From the NCBI GenBank assembly GCA_948567375.1, contig OX419760.1:13578001-13642000 (forward strand): a DNA stretch of 64,000 nt, read 5' to 3'. Made by a program: the position numbers and the translations under genes. Shown here piece by piece: positions 1-12,580 of this stretch (position 1 is the stretch's first letter; each line of letters begins with the position of its first letter). The stretch comes from Lunularia cruciata. Taxonomy: Eukaryota > Streptophyta > Marchantiopsida > Lunulariales > Lunulariaceae. The notes below the pieces were generated by a model, which was given only the letters and a program-made list of their open reading frames with translations, was not told where the DNA came from and ran no database searches.

Positions 1-465
1 CCACCTTGGGTGTAAGTTATGGCGAGTGACAAGAAAAGTATGATTCCTTGCTTGTGCCGGTTTTAAAACAATGATTGAAAATGAACATTATGACTTAACG
101 ACCATTGCATTTGAAGAAATTTTTATGTAATTCCGTTAGTATTTGTGTTCAAGCGGGAGACTATTCGTTTCCCGGTGGGAAAATATTGAGATTAGTTATT
201 TATAATTAACAGCGGATCGTACGAAAACTCGAGTTGTATTTAAAATGGGAGAGTAATGAGATAAATTTCTTCATGAAATACTATATTGACAGCATCAATT
301 GGGCAGAAGAATTCCATTGCCAAAAAAGCTGATCCGGGAGATAGTTGGTAGACTTTGCTTAACATGAGAATGTGAACAAATTCATGGAATTCTAGAAGGT
401 CGATAATGACAAGACTGCCCGAGAAGTTATGAAGAAGAAGGCATTCACTTGCGAGCTAAGTAAAA
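1..465. other. Intergenic, nothing recognised
   Basis: No coding frame, RNA gene or repeat that I recognise. The LINE 3' end begins at its right edge, where the sequence around 463-480 is shared with the other LINE 3' ends in the window. Confidence 0.5.
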
Positions 466-544
466 TGGTGACAGCGTAGGAAAAACGAAGGACGGGAAGA
501 CCCCATCAAGCATTACAAGGGAGAGACAAAAAAAAAGGTAACAT

Positions 545-557
545 GGGGCTAAGCCCC
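545..557 (-). other. Conserved hairpin in LINE 3' UTR
   Basis: GGGGC-TAA-GCCCC is a perfect 5-bp stem with a 3-nt loop. The same hairpin is intact at 8471-8483 and 30605-30617 and half-eroded in LINE copy 2 (about 30694-30703). It lies 75-80 nt from the 3' end in each case, so it is a candidate recognition structure for the element's own reverse transcriptase (inference). Confidence 0.55.
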
Positions 558-870
558 AATAGAGTCTATACGAGAAATCTGCCATACCTCACCTAAAATA
601 TCCGAGCTATGCAAATCGTACGGTCTACACACCACGGGAACATCCTAAGAAACATCATCTAATGTGATTGCTCTCCTATGGATTGCACCAGCCACTGCAC
701 TCTATAGAACAATGGACACATGCTATCTAAAATATGCTATAAAGTATGAGAGTGAGAGTGGTACCCCTGACGCCTAACATGATAAGCTCTCGTGCACTCC
801 CTAACAAATATGTCAAATGCCGTGTCCATCGCTCCATATAATTCCAAGGCTAGAGGAACAAAGAAGTGAC

Positions 871-1263
871 TCACTGCATGCTCCTATACTTGGAGACCTT
901 GCAACCTGTTGCTGCACTCGCCGCCCATCTAGGGGGATGGGTAATCACTCCCTCCGAATCTATATCATGCATAGTGTACGTAACCACGACATCCGCTACT
1001 GTCACCTGATCATCTTGGACCAAGTATAAGTCTGCACTGACATGTGTCATATGCAAAGCATACAAACTCTCCCTCCAAGCCAAGTATCCACTCTCTCGTG
1101 CCATAGCAAACACTATGTCTCTAATGGCATCATGGGTAGCTATCCTTTGTCCTCCAAAAGGACACCGTGTCATGTGAACCCCTGCTACATCTAGTGTAGA
1201 ACCACACTCACAAGTGAGTAATGAAGATGCAGATGGGTGGACCAAACCTAGGTGAAACCTCAT
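871..1263 (-). pseudogene. LINE C-terminal CCHC and nuclease-like domain
   Basis: This 130-residue minus-strand frame opens with a cluster spaced C-x1-C-x9-H-x3-C (CECGSTLDVAGVHMTRC), followed by FGGQRIATHDAIRDI, a conserved Glu in WRESLYAL, an Asp in SADLYL and, about 11 residues on, VADVVVT. A CCHC finger followed by a PD-(D/E)XK-like pattern is the arrangement of the restriction-like endonuclease of R2-type non-LTR elements. The match here is by pattern only: the PD is AD, and no structure can be checked. It could instead be a finger of unknown role. It lies downstream of the RT in the same element, separated by a decayed gap at 1264-1560. Confidence 0.5.
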
Positions 1264-1560
1264 CGCTGTAGAAAAAGTAGCTGGTGCGAGTCAAAAAGCC
1301 CTAATGCATGGTCGAGTTAGGATCCAAGAGCCTGCACCCTTGTCGAAGCAAGAGCAAAGAGGTGCTCTAGTAGCCTGAGGAATGGACGAGTCGACTAAGA
1401 GAGAATGTAGTGTATGCTCACACTATTGCTCCATCAAGGAAGATTGTAAACCTCTAGTCCAATTTGACGATAGTGAAGCAAAAGGTGGAAAATCCTCTTG
1501 TGCTTGTGTGGATAGTTTATCTCTCGTCTGCTGCAATAACACATGGAGAGAAAAGGATCC

Positions 1561-2927
1561 TCACTCCACCTCTATCACATAAGTCTCCAAAACCGGCCTA
1601 TCAGCAACCACAAAACAAGAGGAAAGTAGGGGCGCCGAGAGAGTCCAACTACCCAAAAACACTGTAGGTGCCATCTCCTCCATAGAAAGCAAGCCAACCC
1701 CACCACATGAGATTGGTAGAGCCGTATGTATATGTGCCAAATCCCCTGTCACACACTCAAAAGTCACTAGTCCAATAATATCACCAAAGACTCCCATAAT
1801 CATCCTATCAAATGCTATCAGACCTGATAGGAAGGACGGTGAAGAGGGAACTGTACGGATGAAGTAGGATGGTCGACGAGCAATACTGGAAGAGAGTATA
1901 CCAAATGCCACCTACGGATCTCCTAGTAATGGAAGGTCATCCGCATGGAGAACATCCTCTGCAAGAGCAACATCTAAGAAGCGTGTGCCAAAATCCTCCG
2001 ATCCTACTGGCACTCCAAGAACACAAAGTCCATCTGTGGATGTGATACAACCCTCTGAAAGCTCAAGGTGGGGAGGGATACCTAAAGGGGACCATGCCCT
2101 ACACTTTGACACCTTGACTCTCAAGCCTACTAGATGTAGCTCGATAGTCAAGTAGTCAAAGGCCTGCCTAATTTGATCTACATGGCCTACGATGTGTGTA
2201 TCATCTGCCAAGGAGAGAAATACACAACCTGGCATGGCCAAAGTAGTAGATAGGAGATTTCTAAAGTGAGCCATGGCAAATAAGGGCCCCCCTAAAGGAT
2301 CTCCCTTACGTGTACCAACAGTTGACTCCAAGACTGTGACTCACTCCTGTGAACCGCCATGTTGATAGTAAAGGGAAGCCGGAGAGCCATAAAAAGACCG
2401 CACAAAAGGAATGAGACTCGCCAAGGATCCACTAGCCTCCCTAAGCTCTCTAAAGATAGATGCACGTGAGATGCAATTAAAAGCGTTCTCAACATCCACT
2501 TGTAGGACGACCCACTCCGGATGGATATCTAGGAGTGCTCTAATGCTTAGAGATATAGCCTCACATCCTCTTGATGTAGCTACTCCAAACTGATGTGGAC
2601 TAAGGTGCTGTCGAAAGTAAGAATGATGTTGAAGGACAATAGTACGACTGACCAAACAAAAAAGATCTCTCCAATAGCAATCGGTCTAATGTCTCTCGTG
2701 TCCTTCTTCATCGGGAGAATTTGACTAGCACATAACACCCAACTAACAGACATAGGAATGTCTACTCTTGCTACTGCTGCATCCATCTCAGTAAAACTCA
2801 ATAAAACCACTAGAAGGATCATTTTCCTGGAAGTAATCTCTAAGGTGCTCATAAACCATCCATGAAAAGCCTCCTGAGGAAAGGCGAGTGGCAGTGCACA
2901 TTGCTTGTGCAAATAGCGACCTATCAA
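1561..2927 (-). pseudogene. LINE reverse transcriptase (broken)
   Basis: Three overlapping minus-strand frames together read as one reverse transcriptase. The first carries a K..RPIAIGE block (about 2670-2700). The second has FGVATSRGCEA and the motif A region VVLQVDVENAFN with the first catalytic Asp (about 2480-2520). The third has KGDPLGGPLF (motif B) and LADDTHIVG, the motif C double Asp (about 2193-2216). The last part, ending at 1561, carries GGVGLLSMEEMAP, a conserved post-RT block of this LINE type. Frameshifts lie near 2655-2580 and 2331, and a stop near 1911. In the cell the intact protein would copy element RNA at a nicked chromosomal target. Confidence 0.8.
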
Positions 2928-2984
2928 GACATAAAGGCTACTCAGGTTGATAATCTAAGACCTCTAGTGGTAGTCACTCTACTG

Positions 2985-3263
2985 TTATACAATGTAGTGA
3001 GCGTAGGGAAGAGATTGTCTCATCAGTAGGACTCGCTGTAGACAAAGGGTGTAGCGCTCGTGCTGCTCTACTAAACTCTCCTGCTTGACCCAATGTCCTA
3101 CATCATCATAATCGAGTGGAATCTGTTGTATCCTATGGCGATGCCTGTCTCCTAAATCATGTAGCCCTAACAGACTCCTCCTGAAGGGCTGTCCAATCCC
3201 CCGCTCGGAAGCAACACAATCTAGCAACCACCTCTCTATGCCCCGCACGTCCCCCTCTAGCAT
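2985..3263 (-). pseudogene. LINE N-terminal segment (fragment)
   Basis: A 92-residue minus-strand frame upstream of the RT, in the position of the pre-RT part of the LINE ORF. Another minus-strand stretch further upstream (about 3300-3420) reads FPCPHLFHRLPHTLHDEA in a frame with stops and seems to belong to the same ORF. No domain is recognised. Its assignment rests on position and orientation. Confidence 0.45.
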
Positions 3264-3560
3264 AACAAAGACACCATCGAGGGAATAAGAGGAATAAGAA
3301 CCATGCTAACTTGTCCAAAGGATCACGTGCCAAACGGTCTAGTGGTAGGCAAAAAGCCTATCTAGCCTCATCATGGAGTGTGTGGGGTAGCCTATGGAAT
3401 AGATGTGGACATGGAAAACTAGTCTCAAATAACCCCAAAATGCAACCCGCCTGAGAAGCTAACCACTCACACGACTCGATCAATATCCCGGGAACGATCA
3501 ATGAAGGTATAGAAGAAGTGTGCGTAATCTAGAGTGTCACTGCTTTCGATGTGATGCCTC

Positions 3561-6500
3561 GTCTCACGTGAGCATCCCAAATGGTTCAATCATAATCCTT
3601 GTGCATCTTTTTCACATGGGTCTTTACCCCATGTGAGGTAAAGCATTGATGATACACCAGGTAAGGTGTATCCAGACCTGCTCTAAGTGACCCTACATGG
3701 AAAATGTAGTCATTGATTGCTAGTACAAAAATAATAATAGTAACACATATTGTTATTTTCTATATCTCTCTATATTTACAAAATTACACCCTCTCACATC
3801 TCAATTCACATAAGAAAATCATCTTTCTAAACTCTAAAATTTATAAAATTTTATAATTTTCAATTTTTATCTTCAAAATTCTCATGTAATTTAATCATGC
3901 AAATGAAAATTACCAATGTATTGAAATTCTTGATTTTATCCCTCAATATTTAATGATATCTCTAGACCCCTAAAAAAATATATATAACGTTTTATTTCAT
4001 TATCCATAGTCTTCAATCTTACTTTTTATTCTATTATCCATAATTTTCAATTTAGATGCAAATAAAACCAAAATTGAAAAATAAAAAAAATAAACTATTC
4101 ACTCGAAATACTCCATGCTAGAAGAACACTCCAAAATTACATAAATGATCTCACGTCTCTCCCTCTCCTCTCCCATCTCCACTCTGTCCCGCACTCTCCT
4201 CTCCCGTCTCCACCGGTGCGAGCTAAGTGAAGAATCTCAATGACCGCTCAGTTGGTGCTTCCGATAGGCAAACCCGTATCCATACCGATAGCGATAATCG
4301 GTACTCGTTCAAACCAGTTCCACCCGTTCGGATAGCGCAAACCGGTACCCGTTTTGCCTATAACAAACTGAACCGGGGGCACCGGCAATAATTATAGATT
4401 TAGAAGGGCAACGGCGAATTTAGGGGTTGTAAATATGAGAAATTCCCGAGCATAAACAGTGATATAAGTCAAACAATAAATATTAAAAACTATGCATTGT
4501 CTATTTAGCAGGATAAATGATACTTTAAGACAACAAATGTCATCTATTCGTAAATCCGACAAGATTAGACATTATGCATTCTCTATTTGGAATGATTAGT
4601 GACACCGTTAAAGAACAAGTAGTGAATTTGGATTTTCAACGAATTTATTGACTTGTCTAACACTTGAATCATTTTTCAAATCAATTATCTCATTATCCAA
4701 ATAAAACATCTTGCTACATAGGAAATACTGATTTTTTGAATAATAAAAACTTGATTTACAGATATAATAAGATTATAATATAAATTTGTTTAATATTATA
4801 AATTATTATTAACTTTATTTTATAGCTATAAAAATACATTTTGTACAGGAACTAATATTTCTACATAAAATATTTGAAAATGATACAATTTTGAAAATTT
4901 CATAATTTAATATATAGATATATTTTTATTGTAAATTATTTACCTATTTCAGTAAAGAACAATACAAACAACTGAGCTTGAGTATGCTGTAGTTAAAAGA
5001 GAGATAGAATTATGATACAGATTTTCCTTGCAGCATATATAGATTGATGCCTTGGTCATACAATTGTCCAATCTCTTAACTCAATTGGATTCTAATTAAC
5101 ACAAAATGTATAAGTGATGACATAGGTGACAGGAAATTTGATTATATATATAAATTATTTCACAAACTATTTAAAGCATAGCAATATCAAGTTTTAGATT
5201 TAGATTTTTATAGTTTATATTCATCTAACAAAGAAAAAATTTAAATTTTTATTGAAATTTATTAAAAAAGTAGTGGATCTTAGATCTGACTAAAATTTAA
5301 TCCAATTAAAAGCAGATCTAAGTTCCAAGACAAACTTGACTTACATCAACCACATTGTTAAACTAATCTTAAGTTGCAAATCTCCATTTAAAATGATGCA
5401 GAATGTTGGTGCAACAAACACGCTCCTTGAGTTAAGAAGAGTAGGAACTCTCGGAAAGCATAAAGCTAAGACTTGATTAAACAAGGGGAAAACAAAATAT
5501 AACAAAAAATGAAAAATATATATTAATTAATTAAATTAAAATAAATATTTTGAAGCAGAAGACAAGAGTAAAACTTAAGATATCTCAGTAAACCTAATGA
5601 AATAAGAATACAAACAATAACTCAAGTGCAAGATTCTAGAATTGAGGTTCTTTGAATTGTTAAGCTTTTGACATAACACTATCATTGTATTCTATCCTGG
5701 AAATATCTTCTTCATGAAAAAATGGATGAGACGTGAAACATGCTATTTTAAGCCCAAAATCTAGCACAACCAATTTGTATATAAGTAATTACTCTATCAA
5801 AATTTGATCTCCTTGTGGCATTCCTAAACCCGATCCCACTAAAAATTGTTCTATGTTTCCTATTTTCTCTATTGAAGATAACTAAAGAAATAACTCTTGT
5901 CCAGTTGGAGTAATAGATTCTATCATCCTCTTATCCAAATGTGGAAAATAAGTGTGTGTTTTGCTCTTTGTAACATATGGTTTTAAAATCCCCCATAATT
6001 GATAATGCTGCTCTACACAACGTTGCCTTGAGGATAGAGGAAATCTACTCCTAAAGCTTGGAACATCTTACGATACACCATCGGATCTCAAGTAATATCA
6101 TATATGAGTAATGAGATAAGAATCATACATATCACCCCATGAAAGATGGAGACATATAGACATGGAAGGACAATTCATAACACATGTTTGGTTTATGTCA
6201 TCTGTTTATTGAAACTTGTTCAAAACTATTTGAATGACTTAAATGAAAACTGGTCTACAAGAAAAATTCCTTCCTAGCTAGGGTCCTAGGTGGTTGGAGT
6301 TTTATAATAACTCTGGTTCCAAATAAATCCAAGATTGACTCATTCAGTAAACATAAGTTAAAATAACAACACGATTGGTCTTCAGCCATATATTGAATAT
6401 TCTTGAAATAGAATCTCTAAAGCTTGATAACAAGTAGGTAACTTGTAGAAAAAGAATTATCAATAACTTGATAGCTTGAGAAAAACAGTAAAAGTGTCAT

Positions 6501-7952
6501 TTCTTGGTGTCATCAAAAACATTTCCATGGAGAGAATTATTAGTTTGCATGGGGTTATATCAACCACAATGACTTAATTCCCCACTTCTTCTGGCCACAA
6601 ATGAGAAGCTTGGAGTGGTTGTGCTAACTCTCATGAAATGAAATAATAACAAATTTTAATTCTCATGGTCTATTATAATCTTCTTTAGCACATAGGTTTA
6701 TCCGCAAGAATAGTTTTATTGTCATCTTGGATCTCGTGGGTTGATGAATTTACTTACAACCTTTTAACTGGAAACCTCTTCTATCATATTGCTAAACCTT
6801 TGTTGAATTCCTAGTTATAGCTATAAAGGATTCAGTATTGGCAAATGAAGGATCCATAGTTAGGGCTTGAAGACCAAAACCAGAGAAGAGACTAATTTTC
6901 AGTGGAGAGAAAACATGAGAGGAGGATTACAAACGACTAAGGCTTCAACAATAGAATGTCTTTTAAGAATCAACATACTTAAAGTAGCTAAAGCTGAAAC
7001 ACGATCTTAAGATTCTTGGTTGAATGATGTTGTAGGAACATCTTCAATTATCTCCATCCAAGTAGGACCATAGAATTTCATGACTGGAAGGCAAACTTCT
7101 CGAACTTATTCCCAAAAATTTCATCTAGTGCACAGTTTCTTGTCACTGTGCTGAAGCAGCTATTACATCTAGCTGCTCAGCACAGTTTCTACTTCAACCA
7201 CATCTGAGCATGCTAGAAACATGAGCTCTTCTGATGTAACTGTTGGTGTATATGTTTTGTTAAGTCGAGAGGTGTTTGCTTCTATAGTTGGTGGAGGTGT
7301 ACAAAACACTACTATGGTAAAGGAGTCCATAGCTTATGCTCCTCAACATCATAACTTATATTTCTAGAGAATTTATTTGGTGAGGTGGGGAGGTTTTGCT
7401 TGTATAGTTGCTGGACATAACATATGCTCCCTCGCCACAGCTCCTCAATTCCGTGACTTACATTTCTATAAAAGTGAAATGAGTATGAGAAAAAGTGTAT
7501 AGTTGAAAAGAAGTTGAAGAGTTTAGTTCAAAATACGTACAAAGAGAACAACTTAAATTTATTTTAAATGCTACATAATATAACTCTTGAAAAATTGAAT
7601 ATTTTGAGTTCAAAAGAGATCAAATGCTTGTCTTTGGAAGATGAGATGCAAGTTGAGGTTTGGAAACCTCTGAATCCTCCGACAAAGTCGTATGCTTCTT
7701 GAAAATAATCAACATAACGCTAAACCAACTTGGAAGATAACAATTCAAACATAAAAACAAAAGTATCCTGTACCATACACTCAAGTATTTACCTTCTTTT
7801 CTCCTACTCTTTCTGTTTGTTTGTTTTGCTTGAAGATGAAGAATGAAAGCTATTAATGATCGCTTCGTTACAAAGCTTTCTAACTTTTCTTGCCATGGAC
7901 AAGTTTTTGGAAGAAAATTTTGATGAAAAGAGAAAACAACGCATTAAAAGAA
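3561..7952. other. AT-rich intergenic, nothing supported
   Basis: Very AT-rich from about 3720 to 4140 and 4640 to 5640. Only short random frames. A patch at 4215-4385 is GC-richer and repeats ACCGGTACCCG-like words, but I cannot assign it. No gene, RNA or repeat boundary recognised. Confidence 0.5.
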
Positions 7953-8020
7953 GCTTTCTCTCACGAGGTCGCGATCCTTTGTCCCGGCCATTGTAGCACG
8001 TGTGTCGCCCAGGGGCAATG
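7953..8020 (-). pseudogene. Plastid 16S rRNA fragment (nuclear insertion)
   Basis: On the minus strand this reads GGGCGACACACGTGCTACAA followed by TGGCCGGGACAAAGG and a diverged TCGCGACCTCGTGAG. This is the well-known plastid-type 16S rRNA segment around the ACACGTGCTACAATGG block. Only about 70 nt are recognisable and several positions differ, so it is a scrap of organelle DNA in the nucleus. It does not belong to a whole rRNA gene. A plastid origin fits GGCCGGGACAAAGG better than a mitochondrial one. Confidence 0.8.
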
Positions 8021-8337
8021 CCGGCCAAGACCGAGCAAGGAACACACAAAGCTGGGAGTCAATTCGTCAAACCCAGGTCCACATTATATTTCGATGCTCC
8101 TCACGAACATAACCGGATACTCCTGGCTTCTAGGAGTCTAGGAGTACGGTCGTAGAGTACGATAAACAGTTCCTTAGAGAAAGTTCTCTACCGACCTACA
8201 TGTGTCCGTTTCGGTACCGGTCGCTCGAGCTTTTCTTGGGAGCGTGGCATTGTTTACTCTTAAGCACCGTGGGGCTTAGTACTCGGACATTGGCTGGAGG
8301 CACTTTCGCTTTAGTTTTGTACTGGAAATAATGGTGC
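8021..8337. other. Spacer between 16S scrap and LINE fragment
   Basis: Nothing recognised. It is GC-richer than its surroundings and might be further organelle-derived or repeat DNA that I cannot identify. Confidence 0.3.
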
Positions 8338-8570
8338 AGGTGCAATCCATAGGAGAGCAATCACATTAGGTGATGTTTCTTCGGATGCTCCAGTTGTGTG
8401 TAGACCGTACGACTTGCATAGCTCGGATATCTTAGGTGCGGTAGGGCAGATTTCTCATACAGACTCTATTGGGGCTTAGCCCCATGTTACCTTTTTTGTC
8501 TCTCCCTTGTACGGCTTGATGGGGTCTTCCCATCCTTCATTTTTCCTACGCGGTCGCCTTTTTTCTCCTC
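8338..8570 (+). mobile_element. LINE 3' end, 5'-truncated copy
   Basis: The reverse complement of about 466-700 recurs here with many substitutions, starting at GTGCAATCCATAGGAGAGC and ending after TTTTTCCTACGCGGTCGCC and a short T run. It holds only 3' UTR, including the GGGGC-TTA-GCCCC hairpin (8471-8483). Severe 5' truncation is typical of target-primed LINE insertion. It is on the opposite strand to all other LINE pieces in the window. Confidence 0.85.
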
Positions 8571-8632
8571 GATACACCACAATGAAGCTTCCCGTCCGCC
8601 TTCGCACATGTCAAGCATGCCGCCAGCGTTCA

Positions 8633-8706
8633 TCCGGCGTCGCCAAGTGGTAAGGCTGCAAGTTTTGATCCTGTTACTCGGAGGTCCGAATCCTTCCGTC
8701 CCAGAT
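8633..8706 (+). pseudogene. trnQ-UUG: Eroded organelle-type trnQ-UUG
   Basis: Matches plastid trnQ-UUG almost throughout: CGCCAAGTGGTAAGGC (D arm), an anticodon loop TTTTGAT with anticodon TTG, and TTACTCGGAGGTCCGAATCC then TTCCGTCCCAGA for the variable region, T arm and 3' acceptor. The acceptor stem has two C-C mismatches because the usual TGGGGCG is TCCGGCG, and the anticodon stem has an A-C mismatch. It is therefore most likely a dead nuclear copy, about 600 bp from the plastid 16S scrap. A mitochondrial copy of plastid trnQ as an intermediate source is possible. Confidence 0.8.
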
Positions 8707-11700
8707 TATGTACTTATTCTTCGTGGAGATGCTCTCTTTGTTCACATTCACCTCCAATTCTAGGATCAGGGTTTCAAATAAGGAGGTGATATTTGACTCT
8801 TAAACTAGAAGCTAACATAATGTAGGCAAAATTTATGTTTATACAAAATCTCCTAAATTTGGTGGAGGCTACATCCATTTATTCTCATCTTCAAGTTCTT
8901 TTCTTTTTTACTACCTATCTTCCTTGCACTAGATTAGATTGCAGGCTTTCAACCTATAAAATATCAAAAAAATATGGATGTCAAATTATAGTTAAGCTAT
9001 ACCTAAAATGGAATGAATGATCCATGAGAAGGTGGATAACTACATCATTAATATAAACTTGTGATTCGGATAATTTGAATATATACCTAAGATGAAACAA
9101 ATGGAAACCTTGCTTGAGGAGAATGAAATCTTCTTGTGAGCATGGTGAGTGATCTTATTTTTGATTATTTCCTTCAACTTTAGCTAAGATAATGTGAAAA
9201 TCTTTTGTTATCACTTCATCTTTCAAGTGCATCTCTTCCACATCTAGGGAGGGATATCATTAATTTCCTTGCCAATGTTCATATCCTTTGTCAAGAATGC
9301 TAGTTTGAGTCTCTTAATCGTCTCAAGGTCAAAGTTCCATATTATCTTCAATGTTAAATTGGTTCTTGAGTAATTGACCAGCTTGGTAATCTTGAATATG
9401 ATCCAAAATGCTTTATCAATTTTAGTAAGATTAATGTTGAGTGGAGAATCAGGTTTTAGTGCCCACTATGCTTATATTCTTCAGTTGGTTGGATGGACTT
9501 TGTCAATTCAATGTAGAATGATTGAGTTTCCTCGTTTCCTTTTTGGAGGTAAGAAACATAGTCATTGTGATACAAGAAGATAGCTTATTGTTTAAGGAGT
9601 AAGGTTGTCTCCCTAGCTATTGCATGCGAAGACGTCAAACATAGTGTCATTATTCTTATTCTTGGGGTATTGCAATGTGATACAATAAGAGAGCTTAGTG
9701 TTCAAGCTTATTGTTTAAGGAGTAAAGTTGTCTCCCTAGCTATTGCATGTGAATTCTTGGGGTATTGCAATACCAACTGGCCAATATGTGCTTGCCTCTC
9801 GGGATAGGGATGCTGCTCATTCATTCTGGACCAAGGAAACTCTCGGGTGATATTATAAAACAAGACTATGAGCTTACATTCAACTCTTTGCTTTTGAGAT
9901 GTTCGACGGAGCTATTAAAGGTGTTGACATAAGCATGGTAAAAAGAAAGTATCTGCAAGATCTTAATAATCAAAATTAGTTAAAGTAGTGAGATAGTGAT
10001 ACTAGGCTTGGTGCCAAGATATGATACAGTTTTATAATGCTGAATTTCTTCTAGAAAATATTAAATATCTTGATCCATTCTTGCTACTCGGGATCAGTCT
10101 CTTTAAATCAAATATATAAATTCCATAAACTACGAAACAGAGTTGCAGAAACATCAAAGCTTGTCCGTAGTAGGGAGATTAAACCTCTCTTTTACATATA
10201 CTATTATATAGACTATCGTAATAAACGATCTCCGCTAAAAAGTCCCTTTTTTAACATACGAGGGTTTCAATTACACTGTTTTACTGAAATGCTATGCGAG
10301 CGAAATATTACAGTATAAATTAGCTGGGAAATGAAGAAGATCATGAAACTGATTTCTAAATATCAATAGAAAGAATTTAGCACACAAGAATGGAATCATT
10401 TAAAAAAAGGAAGAGGATGGGAAATTGTAAAATTCCATGAAACACATCCTTTACAAAACCAAGAAAATTTTATGAGACCGTCCTTCAGACGATTTATTAA
10501 GTTCGCTACAGAATTCATAAATGCCCCTTATGTCGGACTATTTTCAAGTCATGTAGGTGACATCAGCACTCTCAAGAATATCGAACGAGTCACTGTACTA
10601 ATATCCATTTAAATTTGAAATTGTTACAAGGTACAGTGATTCCCTCTCCGAAAGTTATCCAACAAATGCTTATTTAAGATTCTGATACTTAACTGTATTT
10701 GATTAGACAAAATTTTGTATATAGTTTGAGTTGAAGTAAAATTAATATAAGCAATATTTTTTATATATGATTTTATATATGATATTAGTTATATAATTAA
10801 TTTTTTAATATTAATATTTTTCAGTTTAAATTAATTAATTTTATGATATTTTTATTTATTAATATATATAATACATATAATATTTTTTAATTTAAATTTT
10901 ACAAGATAAATCATAAATTTTTCTGAACTAAAATCATTATTATGAATCCATATCAATATATAATTGAAAATCGTGAGTTTTTAATTATATTTAGAATAAT
11001 TTTATTAATATATTTTGAAGATTAAATACAATGAATAGATTTGGACAAATAAAATTTTAATTATCATTAAATATAATATTATAAAAAATTATAAATTTAT
11101 AATTATGTTGATAAATTATGTTCTAAAACTGAATTATCCAAAAATTATATTTTAATACTATTTAATGTATAATAACATATTAAATTTAAGATATATATAA
11201 GTCAAATTTATATTTCTCTTAAAAAAAATTTCATATATATTAGTTTAAAAATAAATTTGAAAAAATATATTGTAAACTAATGAATAATCTAATCTAACTA
11301 ATGAATAAACTAATAAACTAATGAATCTATCTATCCATCTCTAAGAATGACAATAAACAAAAAAATACAGCAACTTTCTGATTTCTACTTTACATCTACT
11401 CTAGTGGTGTAACCTAAATTGACTCGAATTCCAAAAAAAATAAGCATAAACAAAGAATATTGTTACCTTTTGATCTCTGTGGTACCACTCAACTCTAGTG
11501 GATTACCAAGACCCTGACACTATATCCAAGAATGATCATAAACAAAACAAAAATAACAAAGCTTTTTGATTTCTATAGTACCTCTAGGTATACCACTACA
11601 GTAGACCTAGACCTAGACCAGTTGGTGTACATATGTTTGACAAGTTAGTACCGAACCGGATAGTATGTTTTACCTGATTTGACTTTGACTATTTATCCCA

Positions 11701-12580
11701 AATATCCCTAGGCCTAAATAGTTGAAGAATCAAATTCATGTTTATCATCTTTAGAGAACAATCTGGCCATGCGCAATGGGCTCCCTACATCCACCAAATA
11801 AAAAAGTACTGCATAGAATAAAGTTTGACATCATATGGATGCAACCATGCTCTTGCAGTTGAAAAAGGAATAAGTAACTATTGTACTTAGACAAGTTCTC
11901 TTTGGATTGGATATAACAAAAGGTTGCTTTCCGTGGGTGTTAAAAATGTTCGAAGCAAATTGAAAAGTGACCACTTTTTACTCAACCATATTGTTTACAC
12001 GAAACTTATCATCAATTAAATTCAAGGTCTTCCTTTAGTTTGTAAAGTATATCAATGGCTGTGGTCCCAAGCTCCTTATCATGTTGAGTGTTACAGTAAT
12101 AGATGGTTTACCTGTAAATGAAATGAAACTGTATATCTCAAGCAACAAAATTCAGTTTCAACACACGCAATTCAACCTGACGATTACACGATTACGATTC
12201 CTGCCCAGAGGAATCGTGTAACATATTGAGTCTTCCAGTTGGACTTACCTACCAAACGAGAATTTCTAGATCGATTCGGGGATCTCAAGCATTGTTTTTC
12301 CTTTTCGCTCAATAATAAATCTATTTCGGTTATATATATCTGTCCATAATTTGAGCCCAGATCAATGTGCATATCTGAAGCTACTGACTGTAATAGTTTC
12401 AACTACCTTGTATGATCCAAGGCCGGGGACTTAGAGTCAGTTCGGCAATAGAGCTCCTGTATGATAACCTTCAGTAGCTACGATGATTTGTTCCTTAGTA
12501 GATCTTTCTAGATTCTAGTCACCTATAATCGTAGCATTCAATTGAGTTCCCTATTGGTCATAAGTTCCGACCAGAAGAAA
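8707..12580. other. Intergenic, AT-rich core at 10.66-11.30 kb
   Basis: No gene supported. Sequence from about 10660 to 11300 is extremely AT-rich with long A/T words (TTTTATATATGATAT). A short tandem duplication lies at 9568-9771. Open frames here are short and mostly lack ATG starts. Confidence 0.5.
9568..9771. repeat. Tandem duplication of about 105 bp
   Basis: Two adjacent units (9568-9676 and 9677-9771) share GTGATACAA, GCTTATTGTTTAAGGAGTAA, GTTGTCTCCCTAGCTATTGC and TTCTTGGGGTATTGCAAT. They differ by small indels. The unit has no coding content. Confidence 0.75.

Larger units (their letters stand above)
466..3560 (-). mobile_element. LINE copy 1: decayed non-LTR retrotransposon
   Basis: Reading the minus strand from about 3560 down to 466 gives, in order, a reverse transcriptase with its fingers and palm motifs, a conserved C-terminal segment, a Cys/His cluster with a possible nuclease domain, and a 3' UTR. 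No LTRs flank it. The 3' UTR (about 466-860) recurs at 8338-8570, 30098-30165, 30535-30635 and 30640 onward, which fixes the 3' end. The 5' end is uncertain: minus-strand similarity to a protein frame fades above about 3450. Several frameshifts and stops break the frame, so this copy is dead. Confidence 0.8.

Noticed and set aside
7804-8141. Overlapping frames on both strands around 7.8-8.1 kb
   Set aside because: They run through the plastid 16S rRNA scrap, whose low stop density explains the openness.
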